DNA of 43,692 nt from Bacteroidia bacterium (GTDB lineage: Bacteria; Bacteroidota; Bacteroidia; UKL13-3): the NCBI GenBank assembly GCA_020049855.1, contig JAGVLJ010000023.1, positions 1 through 43,692 on the forward strand. The letters are read 5' to 3'. Below the pieces are notes generated by a model. It had not been told where the DNA came from. It saw nothing but the letters and a program-made list of their open reading frames with translations, and made no database searches. This document shows positions 43,381-43,692 of this stretch, one piece after another. Position 1 is the first letter of the stretch; every line of letters begins with the position of its first letter. The translations under genes were made by a program, and so were the position numbers.

Positions 43381-43692
43381 TTAATAATACGCCTCCTCGG
43401 TAGGATAAATAAAGATGAAAGGCTCTTTTCGTTGATCAATTTTGCCGCTCAGGCTCCCCGAACTCATGCGCTGGTCTGAATTGGGTGGAAATGATTTAAG
43501 GTAATACTGCTCCACTACTTTGGCAGTTGGCAATGAATCGGCTTTAAATTGAAACCACCCGGCCGGATTTCCCTGCCGTTTTCTAATTTCATCGGGTTGG
43601 TTGGTAATGCCAATTGACCATTCACCGTGATTTTTTTTACTGCCCGAGGCCAGCTTTTTTTCAATTGATTCTTTAATATAATCGCTATTTCC
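43381..43692 (-). CDS. Hypothetical protein, N-terminus beyond window edge
   Basis: A minus-strand frame is open from the last base of the window to a TAA at 43381-43383, giving the C-terminal 103 residues of a larger protein. The text is convincingly protein-like: DYIKESIEKKLASGSKKNHG, EWSIGITNQPDEIRKRQGNP, AGWFQFKADSLPTAKVVEQY, RKEPFIFIYPTEEAYY. It is hydrophilic, with no membrane segment. I do not recognise the family. Confidence 0.75.
   Translation of the reverse strand, partial: GNSDYIKESIEKKLASGSKKNHGEWSIGITNQPDEIRKRQGNPAGWFQFKADSLPTAKVVEQYYLKSFPPNSDQRMSSGSLSGKIDQRKEPFIFIYPTEEAYY

Overview
The window is a stretch of chromosome from a member of the Bacteroidota, probably a Chitinophagales or Sphingobacteriia-like lineage. 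This is inferred from the type IX secretion sorting domain at the C-terminus of one protein, a DUF4290 gene directly upstream of murA, promoters of the TTTG / TAnnTTTG type, near absence of Shine-Dalgarno sequences, and a BT0820-type phosphatase. Base composition is AT-rich and gene density is high. I saw no tRNA, rRNA, CRISPR array or prophage.

Layout: 1-3896 carries the end of a UvrD/PcrA helicase, DUF4290 and murA. 3897-4636 is gene-poor and holds decayed coding-like fragments. 4637-6378 (minus) holds ung and ilvE. 6435-7538 (plus) holds an unknown gene and the rdgB-type nucleotide pyrophosphatase. 7533-12460 (minus) holds a WecA/TagO-like glycosyl-1-phosphate transferase, a phosphohexomutase, an unknown exported protein and glutaryl-CoA dehydrogenase. 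12523-18283 (plus) holds folB and a three-gene signalling cluster: a LytTR regulator, a receiver-PAS-HisKA_2 kinase and a large hybrid kinase with HPt. 18284-22064 holds a small lipoprotein, a RidA-family deaminase, rfbC, a coiled-coil membrane protein and icd. 22065-23751 holds a terminator, a REP-like palindrome and an inactivated IS3-family element. 23752-26661 holds dnaX (minus) and the rpsF-rpsR-rplI operon (plus). 26836-29055 holds an outer-membrane barrel protein and a MacB-type permease. 29056-29389 is unexplained. 29510-34794 runs from a small membrane protein and a stand-alone methylmalonyl-CoA mutase domain, through a 5'-nucleotidase split into two exported proteins, to dnaA. 35219-36443 (minus) holds a BT0820-like phosphatase and a methyltransferase. 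36593-41595 (plus) holds a patatin fused to a barrel, a TPR protein and uvrC. 41644-42555 is a type IX cargo protein. The right end is largely empty apart from a truncated minus-strand gene at the edge.

Most genes are housekeeping. The points most worth following are: an A10 run in dnaX where both alternative frames stop at once (a likely device for making gamma as well as tau); a strong Shine-Dalgarno sequence before rplI alone, in an organism group that generally does without them; the split nucleotidase with its halves in reversed order and different export signals; tandem receiver-headed kinases; and a methylmalonyl-CoA mutase catalytic domain without its cobalamin domain. The 2-aminomuconate deaminase-like RidA protein together with glutaryl-CoA dehydrogenase hints at aromatic amino-acid degradation through glutaryl-CoA, with the other enzymes outside this window.
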